Positions 10,769 through 22,319 of a stretch of 64,000 nucleotides of DNA are shown here, piece by piece. Source of the DNA: Eurosta solidaginis (taxonomy: Eukaryota; Arthropoda; Insecta; Diptera; Tephritidae); assembly GCF_040869045.1 (NCBI RefSeq), contig NC_090322.1, positions 171,444,672 to 171,508,671 on the forward strand. Reading direction: 5' to 3'. The translations under genes were made by a program, and so were the position numbers. Below the pieces are notes generated by a model. The model worked only from the letters and a program-made list of their open reading frames with translations, had not been told where the DNA came from and did no database searches. Position 1 is the stretch's first letter; every line of letters starts with the position of its first letter.

Positions 10769-11991
10769 AAAAAAAAAAAAAATTGTTCGAAATCAACTCG
10801 AACTTTGAGAAACTCATTACTAAGACTAAAATTGATTGGGCTACAAAAGTGAAAGCGTTTTGAGACTGGTTTGCATAGTATCAGTTACGAAAGTCATGAA
10901 GTTTTTTCTTAAATTATCGGAAAAAAAATTAATTGCTGAAATTTGATAAAACTTGCTATTGCTAATTTCTTGTTCGCAACTGTACATATGTACATTGTAA
11001 ACTAACTAAAAAGCTGCCATTGATTCTTGTTGTTATTCGTAAATATAGTGTTAGGGAATGTATGTTTGTGTATGTATGTGTTTTTTATGTTTGACAGACG
11101 AAGCTCAACAAACACTGAAGAAAAAAATCTCAAATGTTTGAGAAAAACATTGATTCTCAGTTTGATATTCAACATTATTTATCATTTGAAACAAAATATT
11201 TTCTCGATTTTTCTCAAACTCGACTTTTTCTTCAAGTTGAGAATAATTTGAGACATACTTGAAAATTTTTTTCTCTGAAATATTTGATATTCAGCATTAT
11301 TAATCATTTGAAGCTAAATATTCTCTCAACCTCTTCTCAAACGTTGTTCTTCAATTTAAGAATGGTTTGAGATATACTTGCATTTCGTTCCATTCTGGCT
11401 GAAAACCAACGATATCATGGAACATTTTTGTTAATAATAATGTGAATACTTTTTGCGCCAAATTTAAAGTACATAATAAGTGTTCATGAAACCCAAAAAT
11501 AAAATAAAACATAGTACAACATGCTTATTTTACATCAATGCTATCGATAATGCCGTTGATAATTCGTCGATCTCTAATTTGCATATTTTAACTGGAAATG
11601 TAAACAAGCGATTTTATTGAGTGAAGTTGGATATAAAGTGAAAAAATAAGAAATTATTTATACATTTTAATAATATTAAGTTATATTGTACTACATTATG
11701 CATAACTCTAAACAAGTTAAAAGTGAAGTGAGGCAAATAATGCATTTGATTACCGAAAGTGGCACAACAGTGGAGTTGAGAATCCAAAAATTCTCAATTT
11801 AAAAATAAAGAAAAATTCCATATTAAAAATGTGCCTTTTAGCTTGAGAATGCTATCAGCGGTTATTTGAAATGCATTTGAAAACTAACGTTTGAAATGTG
11901 AGAAATGGGCTGCTTCACAAACGTATCTCAAACTGAGAATTGACAAAAATGTTTTTTGGAAGGTACCGGCAGTTATACCACATATGTAGCT
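10769..11991. repeat. Spacer with 123-bp direct duplication and TTTGAGA-rich repeats
   Basis: Two diverged units beginning TTTGATATTCARCATTATT start at about 11160 and 11283 (period about 123 bp). Both contain TTCTCAAAC and TTGAGAAT words. Similar TTTGAGAA words recur at 11770-11950. No protein-coding gene is seen. Confidence 0.5.
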
Positions 11992-12182
11992 TAGAGTCAC
12001 CCTTATTTTGCGAAATCGGAAATGTCTAGGTCTTATCCCCTGAAATGGTTGTATGTGATAAAAAAAGAGTTCCCTAAAAATTTCCACCCGATTTAACAAC
12101 TCTAACCCGTGCCACAAACGGCTCGAATTTCGAGCATTGGCAGCATCACTTCTAGTAAGTGCTGCTTTGGCTAGTCACGCAA

Positions 12183-12453
12183 ATGTTTCGGAGGTGGAAT
12201 CAAATATTGGAGGAGTCAGGTAAGTTTTATCGGCTTTCCGTGACAAATAAATCTTATTCTGATTATGACGCAATACAATTTTTTAGCTGAAGAAGTTTAC
12301 CTATATGATACAAGCGAAAGTGAGGAAACCATTTGTGTCAGAAAACCATTAGATAGGAAAATTGAGGAATATGTTCCACAAAGAAGACGCGGCAGAAAGC
12401 AGAGACCAAATCGTAACATCCGTGATCGTATAACTCGTCACGTAAAAATATGA
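12183..12453 (+). CDS. Putative N-terminal exons of the hAT transposase (67-bp intron)
   Basis: An ATG at 12183 opens MFRRWNQILEES. A consensus donor CAG|GTAAGT follows at 12219/12220, and a T-rich acceptor TTTTTTTAG ends at 12286. Joining the exons keeps the frame and gives an acidic stretch (YDTSESEE) followed by a basic one (PQRRRGRKQRP), ending in a stop at 12453. The 67-bp intron is typical of flies. The next 740 bp before the main transposase ORF look like an insertion, so this may be the 5' end of the same gene cut off from its body. The function of this N-terminus is not recognised. Confidence 0.4.
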
Positions 12454-13190
12454 TTTTCGGATTATGACATAGGTGAACGTACTACTTCGATCGTAATCTT
12501 GGATCATAACATACGTGACGAGTGGCTGAACGTACACGTTCCGTTCCACTTTCATTCGAACACAAACTGGCGATCGTATACAAACAAATTTCAATGAAAA
12601 TGTAAGAAAATTGTTAAAGTAGATTACCATGTAAAATATAATAACAAATTTCAAACTCTTATTATTAACAAAGGTCGAAGTTAAACAAGCTGCATCCAAG
12701 CCAAAATGAAATATTGGCGAAATTCATGGCAAGACACCCGTTTTGGCTTGCTTCAAATTTAACTTCTCCAGATAGTAACTAAAAGCTTCTTAAGTTAAGC
12801 GCAATCTCTTCAAGAAACTGCAATAATTTTTTGTTACAAAGATATAATACATAAATGATATGCTTGCGCTTTGTTCGATAAGTCCAAAGGGTTACTGCAC
12901 TCTCTTAACCGCCTTTGAACTATCTTTTCATCGCCCTCGCTATTACTGGAGCTCAAACAAAACAATAAAATTTGATACATCGCAGTTATTTACTTTATTT
13001 TTTATATTTTGTCAACCAATTTGACATTTCAAAATCTATTGTGAGCTAAAAATACAATCCAACCTAATGTGGATCGTAGAATTTATTGTGAATTGAAAAT
13101 AAATTACGTTCCGTTTGCTATCGTATCGTATCACGTAATTTTCTTTCGTATGGTTGCCGACCTGTGATCGTGTGTTGCGATTCGGGCCCA
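12430..13190. other. Possible insertion inside the hAT element
   Basis: Between the N-terminal exons and the transposase body lie 740 bp without a gene. They contain ACTCGTCACGTA (12433) and its inverted copy TACGTGACGAGT (12522), and ATCGTA-rich words near both edges. A MITE is possible, but its ends could not be fixed. Confidence 0.3.
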
Positions 13191-14504
13191 GGTGATCAAT
13201 GAACGTATGATTTGTACCCTAGATAAGTGTAAAGTAAGTGATCGAGAAGCAATGCACTTAATTTCCGCTATTGCTGATGCGTTGGGCCATGATTTGAATA
13301 CTTTGGTGTTAAATAGAACATCCCTACCAAGCTGCCGGCGGGCACTTCGAAAGAAAAAAGCTGAAAAAATAAAAAAGATGTTCAATAACATTGATCTGAA
13401 TTCGGCAGTAGTTCACTGGGATGGAAAGCTTTTACCTGGATTAATGGGTCGTGAAATAGTTGATAGACTTCCGATTATTATAAGTAATGGGGATATAGAA
13501 CAAATTCTACATGTGCCGTCTCTTGAAAATGGTACTGGGAAAATACAAACAGAAGCTGTCTTTCACGCGTTGTTTGACTGGGGTTTGGATAGTTCTGTAA
13601 AAGCTTGTTGTTTGGACAGAACTGCGACCAAGACTGGTGTACTGAATGGAGCGTGCGTTCTTCTCGAAGGCCTTCTAGAAAGACGACTTCTTTACCTGCC
13701 CTGTAGACATCATATAACTAAGATATTGTTAAGGGCAGCTTTTGAGTGCAAACTTCCCAAATCGTCTGGTTCAAATGTTCCATTGTTTAAAAGATTTCAA
13801 GATGGCTGGCCAAATACTGATAAAAGCAAATTCTTACCTGGAGTTGAAGAAAAACAAATATCTGATATTTTCAATGTGGATAAATGCACGATAGTGGAGT
13901 TTTTGAGATCCTTTCACAATTTTACTCGAAATGATTATGAAGAATTTTCTGTACTTTGTTTGATTTTCTTGGGCGAATTTCCAAAGAAAAATATAAGCTT
14001 TAAATATCCAGGAGCAATGCACCACGCTCGGTGGATGTCCAAGGCCATTTATACTTTAAAAATATATCTATTTAGAACTGAATTTAAGATGAATGCTTCT
14101 ACTTCTTCAACGTTACGTGACCTTTGCATCTTCATAGTAGAAATTTATGTGGAGTACTGGTTTTTATTTCACTTTCTATGAAAGCGCCACAGACTGACTT
14201 GAAGCTTATTATGTATTTGCATGAATTTAGAAATGTAAATGAAGAATTATCGGGTACAGTTTTAGGTAAATTGCTTAATCATCTATGGTATCTATGTCCT
14301 GAAGCAATGGCATTTTCCTTATTTGATGATGAAATTGACTTGGAAACGAAGGAGAATATGCGAACAAACATAAATATTGTAGTTGAAGCGGAAGAAGAAA
14401 TGCGGCCACCTAAAAGAGTAATGATTACACGTTCGGTTGTAACAGACGGTTGTTACAGACGAACAAAGGACTGCATCAGTTTACTTGTCCAGCAACAAAA
14501 TTAT

Positions 14505-17363
14505 TATACTCAGTTGAGCAGAGCTCACAGAGTATATTAAGTTTGATTGGATAACGGTTGGTTGTACATATATAAAGGAATCGAGATAGATATAGACTTC
14601 CATATATCAAAATAATCAGGATCGAAAAAAATTTGATTGAGCCATGTCCGTTCGTCCGTCCGTCCGTTAACACGATAACTTGAGTAAATTTTGAGGTATC
14701 TTGATGAAATTTGGTATGTAGGTTCCTGAGCGCTCATCTCAGATCGCTATTTAAAATGAACAATGTCGGACTATAACCACGCCCACTTTTTCGATATCGA
14801 AAATTTCGAAAAACCGAAAAAGTGCGATAATTCATTATCAAAGACAGATAAAGCGACGAAACTTGGTAGATGAGTTGAATTTATGACGCAGAATAGAAAA
14901 TTAGTAAAATTTTGGACAATGGGCGTGGCACCGCCCACTTTTAAAAGAAGGTAGTTTAAAATTTTTGCAAGCTGTAATTTGTCAGTCGTTGAAGATATCA
15001 TGAGGAAATTTGGCAGGGACGTTACCCCTATTACTATATGTACGCCTAATAAAAATTAGCAAAATCGGAGAAGGACCACGCCCACTTTTAAAAAAAAATT
15101 TTTTTAAAGTAAAATTTTAACAAAAAATGTAATATCTTTACAGTATATAAGTAAATTATGTCAACATTCAACTCCAGTAATGATATGGTGCAACAAAATA
15201 CAAAAATAAAAGAAAATTTCAAAATGGGCGTGGCTCCGCCCTTTTTCATTTAATTTGTCTAGGATACTTTTAACGCCATAAATCGAACAAAAATTAACCA
15301 ATCCTTTTGAAATTTGGTAGGGACATAGATTATATGATGTTAACTGTTTTCTGTGAAAACGGGCGAAATCGGTTGATGCCACGCCCAGTTTTTATACACA
15401 GTCGTTTGTCTGTCCTTCCGCATGGCTGTAAACACGATAACTTGAGCAAAAATCGACATATCTTTAATGAACTTAGTTCACGTACTTACTTGAACTCACT
15501 TTATCTTGGTATGAAAAATGAACGAAATCCGACAATGACCACGCCCACTTTTTCGATATCGAAAATTACGAAAAAAGAAAAAATGCAATAATTCTATACC
15601 AAATACGAAAAAAGGGATGAAACATGGTGAGGTAATTGGATTGGTTTATTGACGTGAAACATAACTTTAGAAAAAACTTTATAAAATGGTTTTGACACCA
15701 ACCATATTAAATAGAAGAAAATGAAAAAGTTCTGCAGGGCGAAATAAAAAAACCCTAAAAATCTTGGCAGGTATTACATATATAAATAAATTAGCGGTAT
15801 CCAACAGATGATGTTCTGGGTCACCCTGGTCCACATTTTGGTCGATATCTGGAAAACGCCTTCACATATACAACTACCACCACTCCATTTTAAAACTCTC
15901 ATTAATACCTTTAATTTGATACCCATATGGTACAAACACATTCTAGAGTCACCTCTGGTCCACCTTTATGGCGATATTTCGAAACGGCGTCCACCTATAG
16001 AACAAAGGCCCACTCCCTTTTAAAATACTCATTAACACCTTTCATTTGATACCCATATCGTACAAACGCATTCTAGAGTCACCCCTGGTCCACCTTTATG
16101 GCGATATCTCGAAAAGGCGACCACCTATACAACTACCACCACTCCCTTTTAAAACCCTCATTAATACCTTTAATTTGATACCCATATCGTAAAAACAAAT
16201 TCTAGGGTCACACCTGGTCCACCTTTATGGCAATATCTCGAAACGGCGTCCACCTGTGGAACTTAGCATCACTCCCTTTTAAAATACTCATTAACACCTT
16301 TCTTTTGATACCCATATTGTACAAACAAATTCTAGGGTCACCCCTGGTCCACCTTTATGGCGATATCTCGAAACGGCGTCCACCTATGGAACTAAGGATT
16401 ACTCCCTTTTAAAATACTCATTAACACCTTTCTTTTGATACCCATATTGTACAAACAAATTCTAGGGTCACCCCTGGTCCACCTTTATGGCGATATCTCG
16501 AAACGGCGTCCACCTATGGAACTAAGGATTACTCCCTTTTAAAATACTCATTAACACCTTTCTTTTGATGCCCATATTGTACAAACAAATTCTAGGGTCC
16601 CTAGAGTCACCCCTGGTCCACCTTTATGGCGATATCTCGAAAAGGCGACCACCTATACAACTACCACCACTCCCTTTTAAAACCCTCATTAAAACCCTTA
16701 ATTTTATACCCATATCGTACATACAAATTCTAGGGTCACCCCTGGTCCACCTTTATGGCGATATCTCGAAACGGCGTCCACCTGTGGAACTAAGCATCAC
16801 TCCCTTTTAAAATACTCATTAACACCTTTCTTTTGATACCCATATTGTACAAACAAATTCTAGGGTCACACCTGGTCCACCTTTATGGCGATATCTCGAA
16901 ACTGCGTCCACCTATGGAACTAAGGATTACTCCCTTTTAAAATACTCATTAACACCTTTCATTTGATACCCATATCGTACAAACGCATTCTACAGTCAAC
17001 CCTGGTCCACCTTTATGGCTATATCCCTAAATGGCGTCCACCTATAGAACTATGGCCCACTCCCTCATAAAATACTCTTTAACACCATTCATTTGATACC
17101 CATATTGTACAAACAAATTCTAGAGTCAACCCTGGTCCACCTTTATGGCAATATCCCTAAATGGCGTCCACCTATAGAACTATGGCCCACTCCTTCATAA
17201 AATACTCTTTAATGCCTTTCATTTGATACACAGTCATACAAACACATTCCAGGGTTTCCCTCGGTTCATTTTCCTACATGGTTATTTTCCCTTATGTTGT
17301 CACCATAGCTCTCAACTGAGTATGTAATGTTCGGTTACACCCGAACTTAACCTTCCTTACTTG
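14505..17363 (+). mobile_element. Helentron-like element family A, copy 1
   Basis: The 5' end carries TACTCAGTTGAG and the 3' region the inverse CTCAACTGAGTA (12-bp subterminal inverted repeats). After this comes a 6-bp-stem hairpin GTTCGG-TTACAC-CCGAAC and the end CCTTCCTTACTTG before a T run. This arrangement, with central tandem repeats and no target duplication, matches the plan of Helentron-derived elements (HINE/DINE-1). The body has GTCCGTCCGTCCGT, GGGCGTGGCACCGCCCAC and many AATTTGGTA words shared with copies at 44844 and 56090. No Rep/helicase is encoded, so it is non-autonomous. Confidence 0.7.
15800..17260 (+). repeat. 128-bp tandem repeat array in family A copy 1 (11 units)
   Basis: Eleven units of about 128 bp, each with CCTGGTCCACCTTTATGG, GGCGTCCACCTAT and TTTGATACCCATATYGTAC. 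Units begin near 15823, 15955, 16085, 16213, 16341, 16465, 16612, 16741, 16871, 16999 and 17128. The seventh is longer, with a small internal duplication. Confidence 0.9.
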
Positions 17364-17956
17364 TTTTTTAATCGATTTGGTATAAGTGCCTCTTTTTTAA
17401 ATGAATCAGCCTTCGGATGGGAGTCGAATAAAGAGTATAGAGAGGCGAAAAAAATTGCTAAAAAAATTAAGGTTGTAATGATACAGCTGAGAGAGGGGTA
17501 CGGTTGATCGAAGAGTATAACTCCAAGTTGAGCACGGATGAAGATCAGAAACAGTTTGTCATACAAGTTGTGTCGGATTACAAAAAAAGTATCCAAATTA
17601 TCAAAAACAAACGCTTTCAATGAAGCTTCAGCAGGATTTAAGTTAATTATTTTATACATTTTTTTACCTATATGTACATGAATTATTTGTTGTTAAATAA
17701 ATGAAAAGTTGAGAGGATTAATTTCTGTAATATGTAAACATATATGTCTGTTGAATCACCTTCATATCAGCACCCAAGAGTGGTAAATGGCTTGGTTCAT
17801 TATTTCAACACGTTTGTGGCACGAGTTTACGTTGGTCAATTAAGTCAAAATTTTGTGAGGATTATTTGCTCCTTATATATAACCATTTCAGGGGGTAAGA
17901 CCTTAAAAATTTGAAAATTTTTTTTCCACACAAATAAGGGTCACTCTAATGTAGCT

Positions 17957-18468
17957 ATAGAAATATGTGTAGCTACATTTATATATATATATAAGCAACT
18001 CTATTTCAGTGTAAAATACCTACAAATATAGATAATTGGTGCAATTAGCATGTTACCATTGTCATTGAATCGTGACGTTTGTCCTTCTTTACAATTGGTT
18101 TAGTGCGACTTTGTTTACAAACATAAAAAGCTATCTAGATACAAATACGTAGCTCTTTAGGCTGATAAGTGATTTATGTTTCTTTTCACAACAACAAAAG
18201 CATGGCTTTAGCTGAATTTGTTGGTCAACCGTTTAATTTTCGCAGGAGTGCAGGTTGGAATCTCACTACCGTGAAAAAAGCTTTGCAGATATTTGCATGG
18301 TATAATCAACAAGCTGTGGCCTTCTTCATCTTGACGTCACATTTTTTCTCAAATTATTAAATTATCAAAAAAAAAAAAAAGAAGAAAATAAGTTCATACA
18401 TTAAAAGCAATGAGCTACTATAACGCTATAAATGAAATACAAAAATACGTTTAATTTGTCATTGATAT
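17957..18468. other. Spacer with unrecognised short ORF
   Basis: No repeat is recognised apart from a short AT tract at 17980-17992. A plus ORF at 18169-18360 has no recognised motif and starts at a non-ATG codon. Confidence 0.3.
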
Positions 18469-18974
18469 TGTAACGAATTTAGTGCAATCCTCATATTTCC
18501 AACCTTCTACTAACGTTCGTATCGCTAAACTATTGAATAAATAACTCCAATATTTCACAATGCAAAATGGCCTTTATTAAAATACTTCACAATAACACTG
18601 ATACTTCACAACCAATAGCTTGCTTAAATGAAACTGATTGTCGTACCTCTACTGTTGCTGCCTTTTATACTCTGTGATTTCTCGTTCGCATCTTCTAGGC
18701 GCTTCCATTTCTAGAATTTACTAGTTGGTTATCAGCTATGAAATTACTACGTTTATAGCTTCTCATATGCGCGTATATGTGAGTACAATTATAATTGCAT
18801 ACTTTTGGGAGCATCTTAGATAAGATATCTGCATGTGTTTGTGCATCTCTTCTCTGCTGCGTGTACGTACATATGTGAAGACATAATCCTTGATTTAATT
18901 ATGTGCATACAAGTCACTGCTTAGCACCGGCTTAGAGATGATAGTATCCCTTAGTGTTGCTAATATTCGTGACA
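18469..18974 (-). mobile_element. Solo LTR, subfamily 1
   Basis: Reverse complement of the LTR at 2612-3135. The ends are TGTCACGAATATT and AAATTCGTTACA on the minus strand. ATAT flanks both sides (18465-18468 and 18975-18978). Confidence 0.9.
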
Positions 18975-19430
18975 ATATTAATTAAATTTTTTTATTATTC
19001 TTATTTCACGCGAGCTATAAAAATTAAATAGTTTTAGTAAAACTTGGTTTTTTTTATAAAGTGCTTTGATAATTACACCCAATTCATATCAATTATGCCA
19101 ATCACTATGTTTGCTTGCATAAGAAGTTAAACACACCTTGCTTGGGGCATTGCAAAACAACTGCGATTGTAATGTAATTTTTAGAAATATTTTAAAGTTT
19201 TTGCTTGCATACTTCTGGAAAATTTGTAGATTAATAATTGCGACAAAAAGTGTTTAATTTGCTGTGCTAACAATCAGAGGAAGATGAGGCCATGCTATAT
19301 TAGTAAATATCTCCAATTTATGGTGCTTTTGACCAAACATGTTTTTTAGAGTAATTTATGCTCGAGCACCCGAAGGAAAATCGTAAATTTTTCCGATTTT
19401 CGAATTGCTCTTAGAAAAGCCAAAGGAAGT
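18975..19430. other. AT-rich spacer
   Basis: No gene or repeat is recognised. Confidence 0.35.
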
Positions 19431-19439
19431 AGCACAACT

Positions 19440-20330
19440 TATATTATAGAATAATACTGCTGGCAGTGTTGCCAGTCATAGTGTTCTACGGAGTTACCGT
19501 ATGGTGCACGGCTCTCGATATCGAAGCTCAAAAGAGCTTCGCTTACTGGGTGGCTATGCTTACTTGCGGTGCACTATACCATACTATTCTTCTCTCTACT
19601 ACTATTTCTCTACTACTATTACAACTATTTCTTCTCCCTACTGACCTTAATGGGAAATATTCTGCCATCTGCATCGGGGAAAGGCTCAATGCAGCGAACC
19701 TTGAACGCACTGCAGGTTTGGGCATGCCCAAATCCTGAAAAAAGTATCCGATACATTCTTAAAGCTAGACCACACAATAACTTTCCCTTGCTGTGACAAC
19801 GAAATTTCCACGAAGATCCCGGAGAGGATCGAGTGAGCAAATTGCTTGGAACCTGAAGCCAAGAAATCTGTATCTACATCTAAACTGAACAACAGAGTTG
19901 ACAGTGAAATATTCTCAGAGATGCTCAATACAAATAAGAGCCTACGCTTACCAGACCCCTGCAGTGTTTTATTAAGCTTAACTTAAAGCTATGTGGGAAG
20001 CTGCCCTCTATTTACTTAACCTGCCGGTAACTAACTCTCATTCCATTTTTTACGACTGCCAAGCTGCCATAAAATCCCTGCAATGTAATCCTTGCAATGA
20101 TACATCGTCATTAGTGGCGTTAAATGGCTGGGAAGCCTAAACAATCTAGCTGGTAAGTGCAACCTGAGTATAGTATTAGTCCCACGCCATAGTTACATCT
20201 CAGGAAACTGCGCTGCTCAGAGCTACTTAGGGAAGCAACAAATAGCTTGCAAGAAATCACCTCTGTTGGGTGGGTAAATCCTCATCTGAGTACTTGCAAG
20301 CACTGGCTGCGATCTCATTTTGTCAAGTAA
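19440..20330 (+). pseudogene. R1-like LINE ORF2 remnant
   Basis: VLPVIVFYGVTVWCTALD is the post-RT region of R1-type ORF2. Downstream, in other frames, lie SVFQAELKAMWEAALYLL, FYDCQAAIKSLQCN and VPRHSYISGNCAAQSYL, which are RNase H blocks in order. A pyrimidine-rich stretch breaks the frame at 19580-19640. Dead copy. Confidence 0.65.
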
Positions 20331-20513
20331 ACTCGCACAGTTTTAGGCTGTGTTCAAGTTTTTCTAAATTGCTACCTAAATTGAGAAAAAACCTGAACAA
20401 CTGGAAACTATCTACAGAGCAGTGCAAAATAGAAAATTTAAAATTCTTTCGATCATACATACTTGTTAACCTAAATATAAATGCCAAATGTTAAAAAAAA
20501 AATCTAGATAATT

Positions 20514-20819
20514 TTATTTCATTTTTTCCATTTGTAAGTGCAAACAAACTCCGCCTGTGCATTCATAAGAAGCACCATATATTACCATAGGACTAGGATT
20601 GGCGCAGCAGTTGGTGTCCGATTGATTCTTGAGTAGTGTAGTGATGGTTCCAAATAGCCTTGCTTTATTGCTGGCGGAATAAAAATTGGATTCTTGATCA
20701 TCAGATGTGCATCGAAATCGGTTCATACTTCTCAGCACACCACATTTACCCTGAAATAAGCTATATGGGTCACACAAAATGTTAGTCACATCATAAGGTT
20801 CAGCTTGAGTCGGTGACAT
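20514..20819 (-). CDS. Small Cys-containing hypothetical protein
   Basis: An ATG-started frame of 101 codons on the minus strand. It has eight Cys, including NCCANPSPM and YECTGGVCLHL near the C-terminus. The TTATTTCAG before GGTAAATGTGG (around 20755) would serve as a splice acceptor, so the true exon may begin there. A second open stretch (21021-20839, minus) lies directly upstream and could be a preceding exon. I do not recognise a family. The sequence is not made of known repeats, so a host gene fragment is possible. Confidence 0.25.
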   Translation of the reverse strand: MSPTQAEPYDVTNILCDPYSLFQGKCGVLRSMNRFRCTSDDQESNFYSASNKARLFGTITTLLKNQSDTNCCANPSPMVIYGASYECTGGVCLHLQMEKMK

Positions 20820-20838
20820 CCGTCCCTATCCACGTGCT

Positions 20839-21021
20839 TTACGATGTCCGGAAAAAACGCCCTTTGTATAAACTGGAGACGCTACATTTTCTTGTACTTC
20901 GATCTAGTGATAATTGACCTCCCTCGATCACTGCTCTGTTGAAGCTTGCATATACAAGGTCATCGTAATTTTGCATAATTTGCATAAGCAACCAATATTT
21001 AGTTGTCAAATTAACACGCAC
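20839..21021 (-). CDS. Short hypothetical ORF upstream of the Cys-containing ORF
   Basis: A 60-codon minus-strand frame starting at an in-frame GTG, with an alternative ATG 12 codons in. It contains FNRAVIEGGQLSLDRSTRKC. No domain is recognised. It is listed because it may be an exon of the same gene as the ORF at 20819-20514. Confidence 0.15.
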   Translation of the reverse strand: MRVNLTTKYWLLMQIMQNYDDLVYASFNRAVIEGGQLSLDRSTRKCSVSSLYKGRFFRTS

Positions 21022-21159
21022 ATTTTTGACAGTTTTTTTGTTTAAAATGTAGCAGTGCCGAAAAGTTCCAGTTTAATATTAGTATAGATACCTAAAATTT
21101 AGCGAACTCTCACTCAGCCCAAATATAATATTTTTAGGTTGATTGAAAATTTTTTTGTG

Positions 21160-21203
21160 CGGCCGCTGTATTGTGATGGTATCGTGCTCCACCTGACACA
21201 CTC
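21160..21203 (+). mobile_element. SINE head fragment
   Basis: GCGGCCGCTGTATTGTGATG and GGTATCGTGCTCCACC match the tRNA-derived head of the SINE at 7237. The rest is absent, replaced by a CATT repeat. Confidence 0.5.
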
Positions 21204-21252
21204 TGTAGCATTCATTCATTCACTCATTCATTCAGTCATACATTCATTTGTA
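21204..21252 (+). repeat. (CATT)n microsatellite
   Basis: Imperfect ATTC/CATT tetranucleotide run, partly repeated at 21310-21330. Confidence 0.7.
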
Positions 21253-21686
21253 CAAACATATATTTTGACTCGTTTCGGTATGTCTTGAGATGCGTTGAAC
21301 TCTTACATACATATTCATTCATTTGTACATACATATTCCGACACGAGCTACAACGGTCTACGTCACGTATCTTGAGGCTTCTTCTATTTCAATTTAAAGC
21401 TGGCTAATTGATCACCACAAATCTTGCCAACACACAATTTATTCGCACGACTTGTTTACACTTAAAACTGCATTTTCCATACCCTATTCCGTTTTTGCTT
21501 ATTATGCATTTTCCACAACTAATTTTATTTATGCTGAGCTTGCGTTTTCCACCGAACTGAATACATGTATCTACAGAGTTCGCTGGCAAAGCGCCTAATT
21601 ATATTTTGTACACTTAGTATGTATTAATGTAAATATGTAATGTAGGTAGCTCATAAGATTTAACTAGAATAATTTTGTATAAATAC

Positions 21687-22118
21687 TGTTACGAATATTA
21701 GCAACACTAAGGGGTACTGCCATCTCTAAGACGATGCTAAGCAGCGCCTTGTATGTACATCCATAAATCAATCATTATGTATCTACATAAACGAATCAAT
21801 CATTATGTCTACACATATGTACGTATACGCAGCGGAGAAGAGATACACAAAACATGCAGATATCTTATCTGAAATGCTCCCGAAAGTATGCAATTGTAAT
21901 TGTGGAAGTGTCGCTCATAAATACGCGCGCATATGAGAAGCTTTACACGTGCATCTGTAGTTATAATTATATGGCAGTAACTAAGTAAATTCTGGAAGCA
22001 CCTAGAAGATGCAACGAGGAAATCACAGAGTATAAAAGAACCAAAGGTAGAGGCGCTACAATCAGTTTTGATTAAGACGCTATCTGGCGAGCAATAACAG
22101 TGTTATTTATTGTGAAGT
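21687..22118 (+). mobile_element. LTR fragment, subfamily 1, 3'-truncated
   Basis: Starts TGTTACGAATATTAGC and follows the LTR at 2612 through the TATA region (GAGTATAAAAG). It stops after GTGAAGTACTTTA, where SINE sequence begins. A 30-bp stretch around ATAAATCAATCATTATG is duplicated. Confidence 0.8.
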
Positions 22119-22121
22119 ACT

Positions 22122-22315
22122 TTACTAGTACTTCTGCCATGAAAAGCTCTCAGTGAAAACTCATCTGCCTAGCACATGCCGTTCGCACTCGGCATAAAAC
22201 AATTGGGTCCCGTCCCGCCAATTTGTAAGAAAAATTTAAAGGAGCACGGCGCAAATTGGAGGAGAAGCTCGGCCTAAAATCTCTTCGGAGGTTATCGCGC
22301 CTTACATTTATTTTT
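22122..22315 (+). mobile_element. SINE, 3' half
   Basis: TTCTGCCATGAAAAGCTCTC to GCTCGGCCTAAAATCTCTTC and GGAGGTTATCGCGCCTTAC match the SINE body and tail at 58500-58690. The tRNA head is missing. It is followed by a T-rich tail. Confidence 0.8.
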
Positions 22316-22319
22316 TATT

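Larger units (their letters stand above)
13192..17622 (+). pseudogene. hAT-like transposase, frameshifted and split by a nested element
   Basis: The body runs 13192-14181, shifts frame near 14170 and continues to about 14505. There it is interrupted by 2.86 kb of Helentron-like DNA and resumes at 17364 (SASFLNESAFGWESNKEY), ending in RLIEEYNSKLSTDEDQKQF and a stop at 17622 after another frameshift. Seen motifs: VVHWDGKLLPGLMGREIVDR (possible first catalytic Asp), CLDRTATKTG with GACVLLEGLL and CRHH (possible second Asp and Cys/His cluster), and MHHARWMSKAIY. I recognise the family as a widespread arthropod transposase-like protein in which the second motif is normally FDTTASNTG, so this copy has lost residues there. 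Assignment to hAT rests mainly on the element's ends. It is inactive. Confidence 0.7.
11992..17948 (+). mobile_element. hAT-type DNA transposon, 5957 bp, with 8-bp target duplication
   Basis: The ends are TAGAGTCACCCTTATTT and the complement of AAATAAGGGTCACTCTA, with terminal inverted similarity continuing for over 100 bp (for example GGTCTTATCCCCTGAAATGG against CCATTTCAGGGGGTAAGACC, then GTGCCACAAACG). ATGTAGCT flanks both sides exactly (11984-11991 and 17949-17956). TAGAG fits the hAT end consensus YARNG, and 8 bp fits hAT, though some other superfamilies also use 8 bp. Inside are a spliced N-terminal exon pair, a transposase pseudogene and a nested Helentron-like element. Confidence 0.85.

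Noticed and set aside
15808..16810. Three similar plus-strand ORFs with ILGSPLVHLYGDISKRRPP repeats
   Set aside because: They are the 128-bp DNA repeat read in a frame that happens to stay open; no start, domain or selection is visible.
15800..17260. Regular repeat array resembling CRISPR spacing
   Set aside because: Units are whole 128-bp tandem repeats with no unique spacers, in eukaryotic DNA.
11984..17956. P-element assignment for the 8-bp-TSD transposon
   Set aside because: No THAP domain or P-type transposase motifs are seen; ends fit the hAT consensus better.
19466..19928. Several overlapping ORFs on both strands
   Set aside because: They are shadows of a decayed R1-like ORF2 and a pyrimidine-rich stretch.
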